A stretch of 64,000 nucleotides of DNA from assembly GCA_022841545.1 (NCBI GenBank), contig JALHRF010000001.1:1-64000 (forward strand). Direction: 5' to 3'. The position numbers and the translations under genes were made by a program. Shown here one piece after another: positions 17,249 through 25,237 of the stretch; positions within the stretch are counted from its first letter, which is position 1; each line of letters starts with the position of its first letter. The notes below the pieces were generated by a model. It saw only the letters and a list, made by a program, of their open reading frames with translations. It made no database searches and was not told the origin of the DNA. The DNA is from Bauldia sp. (GTDB lineage Bacteria > Pseudomonadota > Alphaproteobacteria > Rhizobiales > Kaistiaceae).

Positions 17249-17620
17249 TCAGCGGACGATGATGCCGAGGGCGGCGAGGGCGACGTTGGCGGCGGCCTTC
17301 TCGGCCGGCTGGTCGCGGTCGGCGTGGTAGACGAGGCAGTGTCCGTTGACCTCGGCGTCTCGAACGATGGCCGCGACGTCCACGTCGGCGCTGGTGGCGT
17401 CGGCGCCGTAGATGGTGATGGCGGTCGGGTTCTGGCTGCCGTCGGAAGCGCCGACGGCGCTCGCGACATACTTGTCGGAGGCCGTCACTTTGCCAAGCAC
17501 TGTGCCCGGGGCAATGACGCCGGCGCCGCTGGCGATGGTGATGCTCTCGCGCGAGCGCTGACCGTTCGCCTCGGTCATCAGGAATTCGCCCGGGTGCCGG
17601 GCCTCAAGCAGGACGTTCAT
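17249..17620 (-). CDS. Head decoration protein (lambda gpD family)
   Basis: This 123-residue protein starts at ATG 17620 (MNVLLEARHPGEFLMTEANG) and contains REISITIASG-like and VIAPGTVLGKVTASD segments that define the gpD head decoration family. These trimers bind the expanded capsid. Lambda D is 110 residues. It sits between the protease/scaffold gene and the major capsid gene, as in lambda (C-Nu3-D-E). Confidence 0.9.
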   Translation of the reverse strand: MNVLLEARHPGEFLMTEANGQRSRESITIASGAGVIAPGTVLGKVTASDKYVASAVGASDGSQNPTAITIYGADATSADVDVAAIVRDAEVNGHCLVYHADRDQPAEKAAANVALAALGIIVR

Positions 17621-17648
17621 TTCGGATTCTCCGGTTGGGCCGCGGGTG

Positions 17649-18026
17649 TCAGGCGGTGTGGAAGCGCTGGTTGGCGGTGGCGATCGCCTTCTTCCAGCCG
17701 GCGACCGCCCGCTCGGCGGCAACGTCCGTCGCGGCGGGATCGCGAGAACTGCCGATCTCCGCCCCGCTGGCGGCGCGGGTGGCGAGCGCTTCGATGCCGG
17801 CTTCCTTGGGCGAAGCGGCGAGCAGCTTCTCGGCCTCCGTGACGGTGAGACTGGTCTCGGTGGCGAGCACCAATGCCTGCGTCATCCGCCCTTCGGCGGT
17901 AGCGGACGTGACGATGGCACGGATCCGCGCGCGTTCCTCGGTCCGGGCGGCGGTCGCCGCGGCATCCCGGTCGGCGACCGAGATGCCGGTTCCATCAGCC
18001 GCGGGTGCATTCTCAGAAGTGCTCAT
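17649..18026 (-). CDS. Nested scaffold protein, internal in-frame start in the protease gene
   Basis: Inside the S49 protease gene an ATG at 18026 (MSTSENAPAADGTGISVAD) is preceded by AGGAGG exactly seven bases upstream, a stronger ribosome site than most in this operon. From there 125 codons run in frame to the shared stop. The encoded part is alanine/glutamate-rich and predicted to be helical, as expected of a capsid scaffold. Lambda uses the same arrangement: Nu3 scaffold is the in-frame C-terminal part of protease C. Production of the short form is inferred from the ribosome site. Confidence 0.7.
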   Translation of the reverse strand: MSTSENAPAADGTGISVADRDAAATAARTEERARIRAIVTSATAEGRMTQALVLATETSLTVTEAEKLLAASPKEAGIEALATRAASGAEIGSSRDPAATDVAAERAVAGWKKAIATANQRFHTA

Positions 18027-18929
18027 ATGGGTCCCTCCTGTGCGGGTTGGTCGGCCGGCAGGTTGTTTCCGGGACAGTCCGGCCAAGACCTCGTCGAAGG
18101 TCGCGATCCGATCAGCGAGGCCGAGGGCGACCGCGTCGGTGCCGATGAAGGTCCGGGCTTCCGTCGAACGTGCACCGTCGATGGTGAGGCGTTCGCCGCG
18201 TCCGGCGGCAACAAGGCCGACGAACTGGTCGTAGTGGGCATCGACGCTGGCCTGGAGGTCGGCGCGGACCGCGTCCGACAGCGGCTCGAAGGGGTTGCCG
18301 TCAACCTTGTGGCTGCCGGCGAAGATCAGCGTGGGCTTGATGCCTTGGGCCGCAAGCTCGCCGCTCCGGTCGGCATGGATCATCAAGACGCCGATCGAGC
18401 CAAGGATCGAGGTCGGCGACACCACGATCTCGTTCGCGGCGCTGGCGATGCCGTAGGCGGCCGACGCCGCCATGTCGTTGACGAAGGCCACGACGGGCTT
18501 GGTCTGGCGAACGGCTCGGATCAGGTCGGCAACCCCGGACATGCCCGCTGCCTCGCCACCGGGCGAGGAGACGTCGAGCAGGATTGCGTGGACCTCAGGA
18601 TCTGACGCAGCGTCGCGGATCTGGGCCCCGATGCCCTCGTAGCTGGTCAGGCCCGAGCGGCTATCGAGCCAGGCGCCGCGGTTCACCAGCGTGTCCAGAA
18701 CCGGCACAATCGCGATGCCGTTGGTGGCTCGCGTCAGCGCAGATCGGCCGCTGTCCCTCCGTGCCGATCCGACGAAGCGAGTTGCATCGATATCGGGTCC
18801 GATGCCGAGGTCGGCGTCCACGCCGATCCTGCCGGCGAGCGCGGCAAGAAGGACCTCGGCCTTGGCGGGATGGATGAGCAGCGGCGTATTGAGGAGCCGA
18901 TCCGCGAGATGATGGAGCTGTGCCGCCAT
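17649..18929 (-). CDS. S49 family capsid maturation protease with scaffold tail (lambda gpC-like)
   Basis: This 426-residue protein (lambda C is 439) starts at ATG 18929, with GGGAGGGTTCTG upstream. Residues about 80-300 form a SppA-like ClpP-fold serine protease. They include LLDVSSPGGEAAGM, the catalytic serine in NDMAASAAYGIA near residue 156, and the lysine in GSHKVDGNPF near 207. The last 125 residues are the scaffold region, also made separately from an internal start. It processes the portal and scaffold within the prohead. It overlaps the gpW stop by one base. Confidence 0.9.
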   Translation of the reverse strand: MAAQLHHLADRLLNTPLLIHPAKAEVLLAALAGRIGVDADLGIGPDIDATRFVGSARRDSGRSALTRATNGIAIVPVLDTLVNRGAWLDSRSGLTSYEGIGAQIRDAASDPEVHAILLDVSSPGGEAAGMSGVADLIRAVRQTKPVVAFVNDMAASAAYGIASAANEIVVSPTSILGSIGVLMIHADRSGELAAQGIKPTLIFAGSHKVDGNPFEPLSDAVRADLQASVDAHYDQFVGLVAAGRGERLTIDGARSTEARTFIGTDAVALGLADRIATFDEVLAGLSRKQPAGRPTRTGGTHMSTSENAPAADGTGISVADRDAAATAARTEERARIRAIVTSATAEGRMTQALVLATETSLTVTEAEKLLAASPKEAGIEALATRAASGAEIGSSRDPAATDVAAERAVAGWKKAIATANQRFHTA

Positions 18930-19183
18930 CAGAACCCTCCCGCGCGAAGTCCGAAGCGGCGCCGCGCGCCGGACCTGCTGGCGCATAGCCCCTCGAGGCG
19001 GCTCAACTCGGCGCGCAGTGCCGGGATGTCGCCCTGGCCATACTGGACGCGACGGCGGACGCCGTTGCCGGCATCGAACTCAACGAGCTCTGCCCTGCGG
19101 CCCTCGAGCAGCGCGTAGTAGGCCTCGCGGATCCGCGGCAGCACGGCGCAAGGATCCGCGTAGTCGGTGTCGGCCGCCGTCAT
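18929..19183 (-). CDS. Head-tail joining protein gpW (lambda W-like)
   Basis: This 84-residue protein starts MTAADTDYADPCAVLPRIREA and has the gpW core YYALLEGRRAELVEF ... RRVQYGQGDIPALRAELSRLE, a small helix-hairpin-helix protein that binds the portal after packaging. Lambda W is 68 residues; the extra length is a C-terminal arginine-rich tail. Its start overlaps the portal stop (ATGA) and its stop overlaps the protease start. Lambda has the order A-W-B; here W follows the portal gene. Confidence 0.85.
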   Translation of the reverse strand: MTAADTDYADPCAVLPRIREAYYALLEGRRAELVEFDAGNGVRRRVQYGQGDIPALRAELSRLEGLCASRSGARRRFGLRAGGF

Positions 19184-20769
19184 GTTGACGTGTCCCGGTC
19201 AGTGTCTTCGGCTCCGGGTGCCGTCGTGATGCCTTGGTGCTGGGCATCCGGCAGGCCGTAGGTCTCGCGCATCGCCTTCTCGCGGGCGCGCTGGGCATAG
19301 ACGTCCTCAATATCGTAGCCGAGATCCTCCGCAATCGCGGCGTCGGTCATGACGCCGAGGCGGCACCAGATCTCGTGCGCCTTCGCGGTCTTGAGGTCGT
19401 CGGCCTGCGGCTTCGGCGCACCGCGCCAGATCGCCCGAGAGGCGGCCGCCCGGTTGGCAAGGAAGCCAGCGAGCCCGCCCGGGAACGGAATGCCGCCGCG
19501 GGCGATCTCCTCCTCCAGCCAAGCCTCGTAGACCGCATTGCACAGCGGCGCGATGACATGGGCGCGGCGATAGAGCGTGATCTGGAAGATCTCGCCGGTG
19601 GCCATACGCACGCTCGAGTAAGTCGCGTTGGTGTAGTCGGCGGTAGCGCTCTCGTAGGTGAGGCCCATGCACCGCGCCAACTCGCGGAGGAGATGGGCGG
19701 CGAAGTCGCGGTAGTCCGAATGCGGGTGCTGCGCCCGATGGAGTTCGAGCTTCTGGCCGGGAAAGAGATGGGCAATCCGGCCATTGATGCCGAGGTTGAT
19801 TGTGGCCGTGTCGTACCAGCCGGACTGCGCCTGGATGTAGGCGTCCCACGGCGACACGCCGGTGGCAGCAAGCCGCGCCTGCTCCTGCGGCGTCAGCAGC
19901 CCGTTCAGTACCTCCTCGGTCGGCTCCTCCGAAGTGATCGACGCCGCAAACACCGTCTGCAGGATTGCCGCCGTGAGCGTCGCGTCCGACAGCTGGTCGA
20001 ACTGCCGCGCGACCTGCAGCGCCGGCGTCAGGGGGCTGATACCGCGCACCTGGCCCGGCATGCCGTCGAAGACGTGGATGACGCGCGTCCGCCCGAGGGT
20101 GTCCCGAGCGGCCACCTCCACTTCGACCGTGCCCAGCAGCGGATCCTTCCGGCTCGCGAGATAGCCGACCGGCATCCCATCCGGGTCCATCCGAACGCCC
20201 TGGACAACCCGGCGAAGGCTGTCGTCGCGGCGCGGGATCCGGTGTGGCGGGAGCAGCCGCACCTTGGTGCCGTAGCGGCCGCCGGGTCGCTCGCGCCACG
20301 GCAGCTCCGTCCAGATCTCGCCGGTGGCGAACCACGAACGGAAGGCGGCCGCCTGCATCAGGCCGAAGCTGCGTCGTCCCTCAATGTCGCATTCGTAGGC
20401 GCGGTCCGCCCACAGGCTCCAACGCTGTTCGACGAGTTGTGCCCATTGTTCGGCCTCGTCGCTCGACATGCCGAAGACGTCATTCTCCGGCATGGCCTTC
20501 AGCCGCAGCCCAGTGCCCACGGTGTTGGCGACCGCCTGATCGAGCGCGCCTGCGATCCAGCCGGAGTTCTGGATCAGGTCGGTTGTGCGCGCCGCTGCCA
20601 GGTCCCACGAAGCGCCGACATCGTCAGACGCGTCCCGAAGCGCCGGGCGCCAACCACCGAAGACGACGCCGCGATTGCCGCGCATGAAATCGGCACGGAC
20701 CGCCGGCGGCGCACTGCTCCGCCTCTGGGCCGGCGCGAGCCAGTCCCGGATGGTCGCGACCAAGCCCAC
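19180..20769 (-). CDS. Portal protein (lambda gpB family)
   Basis: This 529-residue protein (lambda B is 533) begins at GTG 20769 (MGLVATIRDWLAPAQRR). Family regions are WDLAAARTTDLIQNSGWIAG, GQVRGISPLTPALQVARQFDQL and FPGQKLELHRAQHPHSDYRD, and LARCMGLTYESATADYTNATYSS is a hallmark of lambda-type portals. It forms the dodecameric DNA entry ring. The GTG start is five bases after the terminase stop, with AGGTGACATC before it. A C-terminal tail is rich in glutamate and aspartate. Confidence 0.93.
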   Translation of the reverse strand: MGLVATIRDWLAPAQRRSSAPPAVRADFMRGNRGVVFGGWRPALRDASDDVGASWDLAAARTTDLIQNSGWIAGALDQAVANTVGTGLRLKAMPENDVFGMSSDEAEQWAQLVEQRWSLWADRAYECDIEGRRSFGLMQAAAFRSWFATGEIWTELPWRERPGGRYGTKVRLLPPHRIPRRDDSLRRVVQGVRMDPDGMPVGYLASRKDPLLGTVEVEVAARDTLGRTRVIHVFDGMPGQVRGISPLTPALQVARQFDQLSDATLTAAILQTVFAASITSEEPTEEVLNGLLTPQEQARLAATGVSPWDAYIQAQSGWYDTATINLGINGRIAHLFPGQKLELHRAQHPHSDYRDFAAHLLRELARCMGLTYESATADYTNATYSSVRMATGEIFQITLYRRAHVIAPLCNAVYEAWLEEEIARGGIPFPGGLAGFLANRAAASRAIWRGAPKPQADDLKTAKAHEIWCRLGVMTDAAIAEDLGYDIEDVYAQRAREKAMRETYGLPDAQHQGITTAPGAEDTDRDTST

Positions 20770-20773
20770 GATG

Positions 20774-23700
20774 TCACCTGTTCAGTCGCGACGAGAGGCC
20801 GGCAAATCGGATCCGAAGGTTGGGGTCGGCTGCCGCATGTGGCGCGGTGTCCGCGATCCGCGCTTCGTTCACTTCTGCACCGGCCCTCTCGATCGGCCCA
20901 TCGCCCGACCGCACCACACCTTCCGGAATGCGCTGGACGTTGAGCGAGTAGCCGATCGCCATGGCCAGCGCCTCACAATCGAGAAAGTGGTTCTGTCGCG
21001 AACGCTGGACCCATTGCGGCTTGCCGGTCCCCGTGTCGACGACGCGCACCTCCGAGACCAGCTGCTTGCAGTAGTCCTCGTCGATATCGTCGGGCACGAT
21101 GAAGCTGCCCGGCTGGTCCATCGGCGTCCGGATCCGTGAAACCAGCAGCGACTTGAAGAAGTCGGTCGAGAGCCAGACCAGATTGATCGAGTAGGACGCC
21201 TGCTTACCCTTCGGCGTCACCTCGATCTTCGACACCCGATAGGGCGGCGACATCGTGGCGCGGCCCTTGGTCGGCGATACCAGCCAGGCATAGCGGCGCG
21301 TGAACTCGTAGACCTTGTGCTCGTCGCCGGCGTCCGGCTTGTTCGGCCGGAAGCCCGAGTCGATGAACACCCGCTCGATCTGCATGCCACCGATCGGCAT
21401 CAGCATCTGATCGGCGAGCGCGTTCCAGACCTCGTCATCGTCGGTCGGTCCGAACAGCTGGCCGCGATCGATCAGCCAGGATGTCCCCCGTGAGCCGAAG
21501 CCGCGGATGGTGTAGAAGAGCGAGAGCTTCTGGACGTCGACCGCCATCCCGAGACGGAGCACACCATCCGGAAGCTCCTTCATCCGGTAGGGCTGCCGCC
21601 GCTGGAGGATCTCCTGGTAGTCGAGGGCATCGCGTCCCGACGCCGGGGTGTAGCACTCGCCGAAGCCGGCATTGAGCGCGGTCTGCAGCTGATCGGGGTC
21701 TCCGGACGCAAGCGCCCGGACATATCGCTCGACCCGAGTGCCCCAGGTGACGAACGGGCTGGCCAGTCCGCTCGCCCAGAAGCTGAGCACCGCGTTCTCG
21801 GCCGGTTCGCCAAGAACGTTCCCGTCATCCATCCACTGGCCGGGCGCGATGTATAGGCCGCGGGCGTTCATCTCCGCCTTGTCGTCGTCCTCGTGCAGAC
21901 CCCCGCAATGCGGACACGCGAGCTGAGCGGACCTGGCGGCCTCGGCCGGCGTGGCATTCTCCGGCCAGCGCATCTGCTCGAAGCGCGGCACGAAATAACG
22001 ATCGCAGTGGAGGCAGGGCCAGCAGAAGTGATGCCGCGTACCCGACTGCCATAGTCGCCAGATCGCGCTCTCGACCGCCTCCGGATCGCCGACCTTCCAG
22101 AAGGTCAGACCGCTCCGCGCATCCAGTTCCGTCTCAATCAGACCCCGCGATGGCGTCGACGTGATCGCGGTCACGAAGTCGGCGTAGGTCTCGCCGCGGG
22201 CCTCGACCAGGCCAAGGGGATCGCCCTGGCCCTTCACGTTGGCGAGCATCTCGTCATACTCGTCGACCAGCGCCAGCGCTGCCGGGCTCGACTTGAGCGC
22301 CGCCGACGACCCGGCATGCGCGAGCCGCACTGGCACGCCGGCAACGATCTTCAGCGTCTTCTTCATCCGCCGACCGCGCACGACCTTGGCAGCCAGCGTT
22401 TCGGCCTCGTCGAGTAGGTTCATCAGCCGCGGTTCGAACTGGTCGGTCAGGAAGTCGCGGATCGGTCCGACATAGAGGATCGGGGCCGGCCGCTGGTCGA
22501 GGCGAGCGCCAAGGACATCGAGCAGGCCGTCAGTGTTGTGCGTCGGCACCATGCGGTAGCCGGCGAGGAACAGGTGCGAGGGACTGTCGACGCCGATGCA
22601 GCGCACCGGCACCGACGGGACCGCGGCAATCTCCCGGATGTACCGCAGCTCCGCCATATGCGGCCGGCTCCGCGAATGATGCACCGATCCCAGGGCGTCC
22701 GTCTTGCGCTGCAGCCGGAACGGCGACCGTTCGCGGTAGGCAAGAAGGGCGACGCAGTAGAATGGGGTCCGGTACTTCCGAGACAACCGCTCGCGAAATC
22801 GCGGCTTGAACCCGAGGCTCACGGCCAAGTCGAACGCCTGCAAAGCCAGCGATTCATGCTTGGAGCAGAATTCAGCGCGGCCCCGGCTGGCGCCACCATC
22901 GGTGTCCATGAGTCCCTGCAGCAGCGCCATCCTCTGCGCCGCCGACGCCCGGAGGTACTGGGCGGGAATGTGCTTGTTTACGATCTGGCCGAGCGCACGA
23001 AGGCGCGACGACAGGTTCTCCGGATCGCGCGGGCCGGCTCCCGGAGCCGAAAGCTGCACGTCCCATGCACCGGACGTCGTGGTTCCGTACCAGCGCGCTT
23101 TGGTCTGCAAGCCTTCGGCACTCAGCTCGCCCATCATGGCGTCGAAGTCATCGCGGCCGATGGTGATCCGCGCCGATCGGCTGTTGCCGTCACCAAGCCA
23201 CGCGCCGAGGACATACGGCCGGACCGGCAATTCTGCGTCGGGCAGGTCGAGCGCACCGGTCACCGGGATGGCGAAGCGCGCGGCACCGTTGCCGAGCATC
23301 AGCCCTTGGTTCAGCATCTGCTCGGTGGTCAAGGTCTCCTGGGAACGGCCACCGTCGCGCGCCCATCGATCGGTCGTTACCGTCCATAGGTGATCAGCGT
23401 CCGCGACAATCTTCTCACCATCGTCGAACGTCACGCGATAGCAGGGCCGGTCGGTCTGGACCGGGCTGACGATCACAACCCGGCACGGTGCGCCATGCTC
23501 ATCGAACAGCGTGTCACCGACCCGCACGTCGGCCATCGTCGTCCACCCCTCCGGCGTCGGCAGGGGCGTGTCGAGGGCCAGCGATTTCCCCATCTGGGCC
23601 CCGCAAACCAGTACCACCCGTTTGTGGAGCCCGGCATGAACAGCGCGGACGACCGGAATGACGTAAGGCGTCAGGCTCGGATCACGCGGTCCCGGCAGCC

Positions 23701-23842
23701 CTGACGTCTCGGCATAGACCCGGTTCGCCCGCGCCCATTCATCCGGCGGCAGCTTGGGGCTGGGCCTGAGGATCGCCGTGGCCAGCTCCCAGAGCTGCCG
23801 CCTTTTCAGCGGCTCGCTCGGAAAGGCGCGAGAGGACACCAT
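20774..23842 (-). CDS. Terminase large subunit (lambda gpA family) interrupted by an intein
   Basis: The reading frame is 1022 codons. Residues 1-86 and 437-1022 together make a 672-residue terminase of normal size (lambda A 641). When joined they give the Walker A motif GAQMGKT, which is split between K86 and T437. Walker B (ALALVDEYDEM) is at about residue 522. A CxxC pair region (CWPCLHCDRYF ... CPHCGG) follows, then a C-terminal nuclease with AVDVQKLSLFYT and FLDCEALAMAI. The unspliced protein could not bind ATP normally, so packaging should depend on splicing. The start ATG at 23842 overlaps the small subunit gene by about 100 bases. Confidence 0.93.
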   Translation of the reverse strand: MVSSRAFPSEPLKRRQLWELATAILRPSPKLPPDEWARANRVYAETSGLPGPRDPSLTPYVIPVVRAVHAGLHKRVVLVCGAQMGKSLALDTPLPTPEGWTTMADVRVGDTLFDEHGAPCRVVIVSPVQTDRPCYRVTFDDGEKIVADADHLWTVTTDRWARDGGRSQETLTTEQMLNQGLMLGNGAARFAIPVTGALDLPDAELPVRPYVLGAWLGDGNSRSARITIGRDDFDAMMGELSAEGLQTKARWYGTTTSGAWDVQLSAPGAGPRDPENLSSRLRALGQIVNKHIPAQYLRASAAQRMALLQGLMDTDGGASRGRAEFCSKHESLALQAFDLAVSLGFKPRFRERLSRKYRTPFYCVALLAYRERSPFRLQRKTDALGSVHHSRSRPHMAELRYIREIAAVPSVPVRCIGVDSPSHLFLAGYRMVPTHNTDGLLDVLGARLDQRPAPILYVGPIRDFLTDQFEPRLMNLLDEAETLAAKVVRGRRMKKTLKIVAGVPVRLAHAGSSAALKSSPAALALVDEYDEMLANVKGQGDPLGLVEARGETYADFVTAITSTPSRGLIETELDARSGLTFWKVGDPEAVESAIWRLWQSGTRHHFCWPCLHCDRYFVPRFEQMRWPENATPAEAARSAQLACPHCGGLHEDDDKAEMNARGLYIAPGQWMDDGNVLGEPAENAVLSFWASGLASPFVTWGTRVERYVRALASGDPDQLQTALNAGFGECYTPASGRDALDYQEILQRRQPYRMKELPDGVLRLGMAVDVQKLSLFYTIRGFGSRGTSWLIDRGQLFGPTDDDEVWNALADQMLMPIGGMQIERVFIDSGFRPNKPDAGDEHKVYEFTRRYAWLVSPTKGRATMSPPYRVSKIEVTPKGKQASYSINLVWLSTDFFKSLLVSRIRTPMDQPGSFIVPDDIDEDYCKQLVSEVRVVDTGTGKPQWVQRSRQNHFLDCEALAMAIGYSLNVQRIPEGVVRSGDGPIERAGAEVNEARIADTAPHAAADPNLRIRFAGLSSRLNR
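22535..23584 (-). mobile_element. Intein with LAGLIDADG homing endonuclease motifs in terminase Walker A
   Basis: Residues 87-436 of the terminase frame (350 aa) form an in-frame intervening protein. It starts at Ser87 with block A (SLALDTPLPTPEGWTTM) and has a block B region with VADADHLWTV. It ends with block F (VRCIGVDSPSHLFLAGYR) and the canonical MVPTHN, followed by Thr at +1. Two DOD/LAGLIDADG motifs, YVLGAWLGDG (residues 210-219) and ALLQGLMDTDG (306-316), mark an endonuclease domain between the splicing blocks. Splicing chemistry would use Ser1, the block B His, the terminal Asn and Thr+1. No stop or frameshift is present, so it looks active. Confidence 0.93.
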
Positions 23843-24251
23843 CGACTTCCGTCTCGATCCTGTGGCGTTCGTCCATGATGCGCGTCAGCCTCGCCGGCAG
23901 CCCGGCCAGCTCCGATCGGACCGCGGCGGCGAACTCGGCCATGTCGGCGAGGGCATCCTCGAGCGGGATCAGGTCTCGCGATCGCTCGGCAATCCTCAAC
24001 TCGATCTCCAGCGCCCGGGCATCGCGCACCCGGCTGTCGGCGGCCGACTTGGCCGAGCGTCGCTCGTCGTCCTTGAGGTAGCGGAGGTAGCCCTGGACGG
24101 CACCGACAAGCTGCACCACGCCGCGCTTGTCGGCCTTCGGGACATATCCCTGCTTCTGCAGCTGCCGGATGCGCTCCTCGGAGATCATCAGGAGCCGTGC
24201 GGCCTGGCCGATAGGTATCAGACCAGACTGCTCGGCCACGCGCGCCTCCAC
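23739..24251 (-). CDS. Terminase small subunit (Nu1-like DNA-binding protein)
   Basis: This 170-residue protein (lambda Nu1 181) has an N-terminal winged helix of the Nu1 type (LIPIGQAARLLMISEERIRQLQKQGYVPKAD), a helical middle with ARALEIELRIAERSRDLIPLEDA, and a C terminus for assembly with the large subunit. It recognises the packaging site. GTG 24251 is given; a second GTG at 24239, preceded by GGAGG five bases upstream, is equally possible. It overlaps the large subunit gene. Confidence 0.87.
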   Translation of the reverse strand: MEARVAEQSGLIPIGQAARLLMISEERIRQLQKQGYVPKADKRGVVQLVGAVQGYLRYLKDDERRSAKSAADSRVRDARALEIELRIAERSRDLIPLEDALADMAEFAAAVRSELAGLPARLTRIMDERHRIETEVDGVLSRLSERAAEKAAALGAGHGDPQAQPQAAAG

Positions 24252-24350
24252 CTTTCTCGGGCCCGAGAAAGCAATGAAATGATCGACTTATCGACTTGGC
24301 TTCCGCCGCGGATCACGCCTGTATGCGATCACCAGAACGGAGACGCGGAC

Positions 24351-24572
24351 ATGGCAAGGACCAGGGACAACAGCGCGGCGGCAGCCGTTTTCATCGCGAA
24401 GAAGGGCGAGATCGACGCGATGCTCGGCCGGCTTCAGAGCCTCAGCGCCGACCACTTCAACGTCGACCCCGACCGGATCACTTGGGGCGACGTCGGCACG
24501 CTCAGCCACTACGCCGAGCTCCTCAAGCGCATCACCGACAGCGCCTTCCGCGAGGGCGAATTCGCCGACTGA
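24351..24572 (+). CDS. Small phage protein of unknown function (73 aa)
   Basis: This plus-strand gene, MARTRDNSAAAAVFIAKKGE onward, ends in DSAFREGEFAD. It contains EIDAMLGRLQSLSADHFNVDPDRI and HYAELLKRITD, and resembles short proteins often found beside DUF3489 genes in alphaproteobacterial prophages. GGAG lies 12 bases before the ATG. It is divergent from the terminase genes and 110 bases upstream of the DUF3489 gene. No function can be assigned. Confidence 0.7.
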   Translation: MARTRDNSAAAAVFIAKKGEIDAMLGRLQSLSADHFNVDPDRITWGDVGTLSHYAELLKRITDSAFREGEFAD

Positions 24573-24682
24573 GTCGACGCCCCCTTGCTTACCTGCTCCT
24601 GCCCCGCCGGCACGCGGGGCTCGGGGTCGTAGAAGGCTCGCGGATGGTCGCGGGCCCTCTCGAAACCCTGAAGGAGCCCACA

Positions 24683-25237
24683 ATGACCAAGCTCACCGAC
24701 ACCCAACTCATCGTCCTCGGCAAGGCCTGCGAACGTACCGACGGCGCAGTCTACCCGGTCACCACCAAGCTGAACGGCGGGGCACTTGCCAAGGTGCTCA
24801 ACAGCCTGATCGCCAAGGACCTCATCAAGGAGGTCCGCGCCAAGCGCGACGAGACGGTTTGGCGCCGCGATGACGAGGACCGCCCGCTCACCCTCTACGC
24901 CACCCCGGCCGCCTATCAGGCGCTCGGCATCGAGCAGGAGACTTCCGGGCAGGAAGCCGAGGCCTCCGAGAAGCCAAAGCGGACGCGCGTTGCGAAGGGC
25001 GCCAAGGTGACAAAGGAGAAGCCGACGTGCACGCGCGCCGACAGCAAGCAGGCGCAACTGATCGAGATGCTCAAGGCTCCGAAGGGGGCGACCATCGACG
25101 AAATCGTCGCCGCCTTCGGCTGGCAACCGCACACCGTGCGCGGCGCGATCGCCGGGGCGCTCAAGAAGAAGCTCGGCCTCGAGGTGACCTCCGAGAAGGT
25201 CGAGGGACGGGGCCGCGTATATCGGATCGTCGGCTAA
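24683..25237 (+). CDS. DUF3489 domain protein
   Basis: This 184-residue protein begins MTKLTDTQLIVLGKACERTDG with AAGGAGCCCACA upstream. The N-terminal part (about 90 residues) and the basic linker (KPKRTRVAKGAKVTKEK) lead to a C-terminal winged-helix-like DUF3489 domain (SKQAQLIEMLKAPKGATIDEI ... WQPHTVRGAIAGALKKKLG). The fold suggests DNA binding and regulation. The last 77 bases overlap the 3' end of the methyltransferase gene on the other strand. Confidence 0.87.
   Translation: MTKLTDTQLIVLGKACERTDGAVYPVTTKLNGGALAKVLNSLIAKDLIKEVRAKRDETVWRRDDEDRPLTLYATPAAYQALGIEQETSGQEAEASEKPKRTRVAKGAKVTKEKPTCTRADSKQAQLIEMLKAPKGATIDEIVAAFGWQPHTVRGAIAGALKKKLGLEVTSEKVEGRGRVYRIVG

Noticed and set aside
19234-20943. 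Plus-strand open frame of 569 codons opposite the portal gene
   Set aside because: Shadow in GC-rich DNA; the portal frame carries the family signatures.
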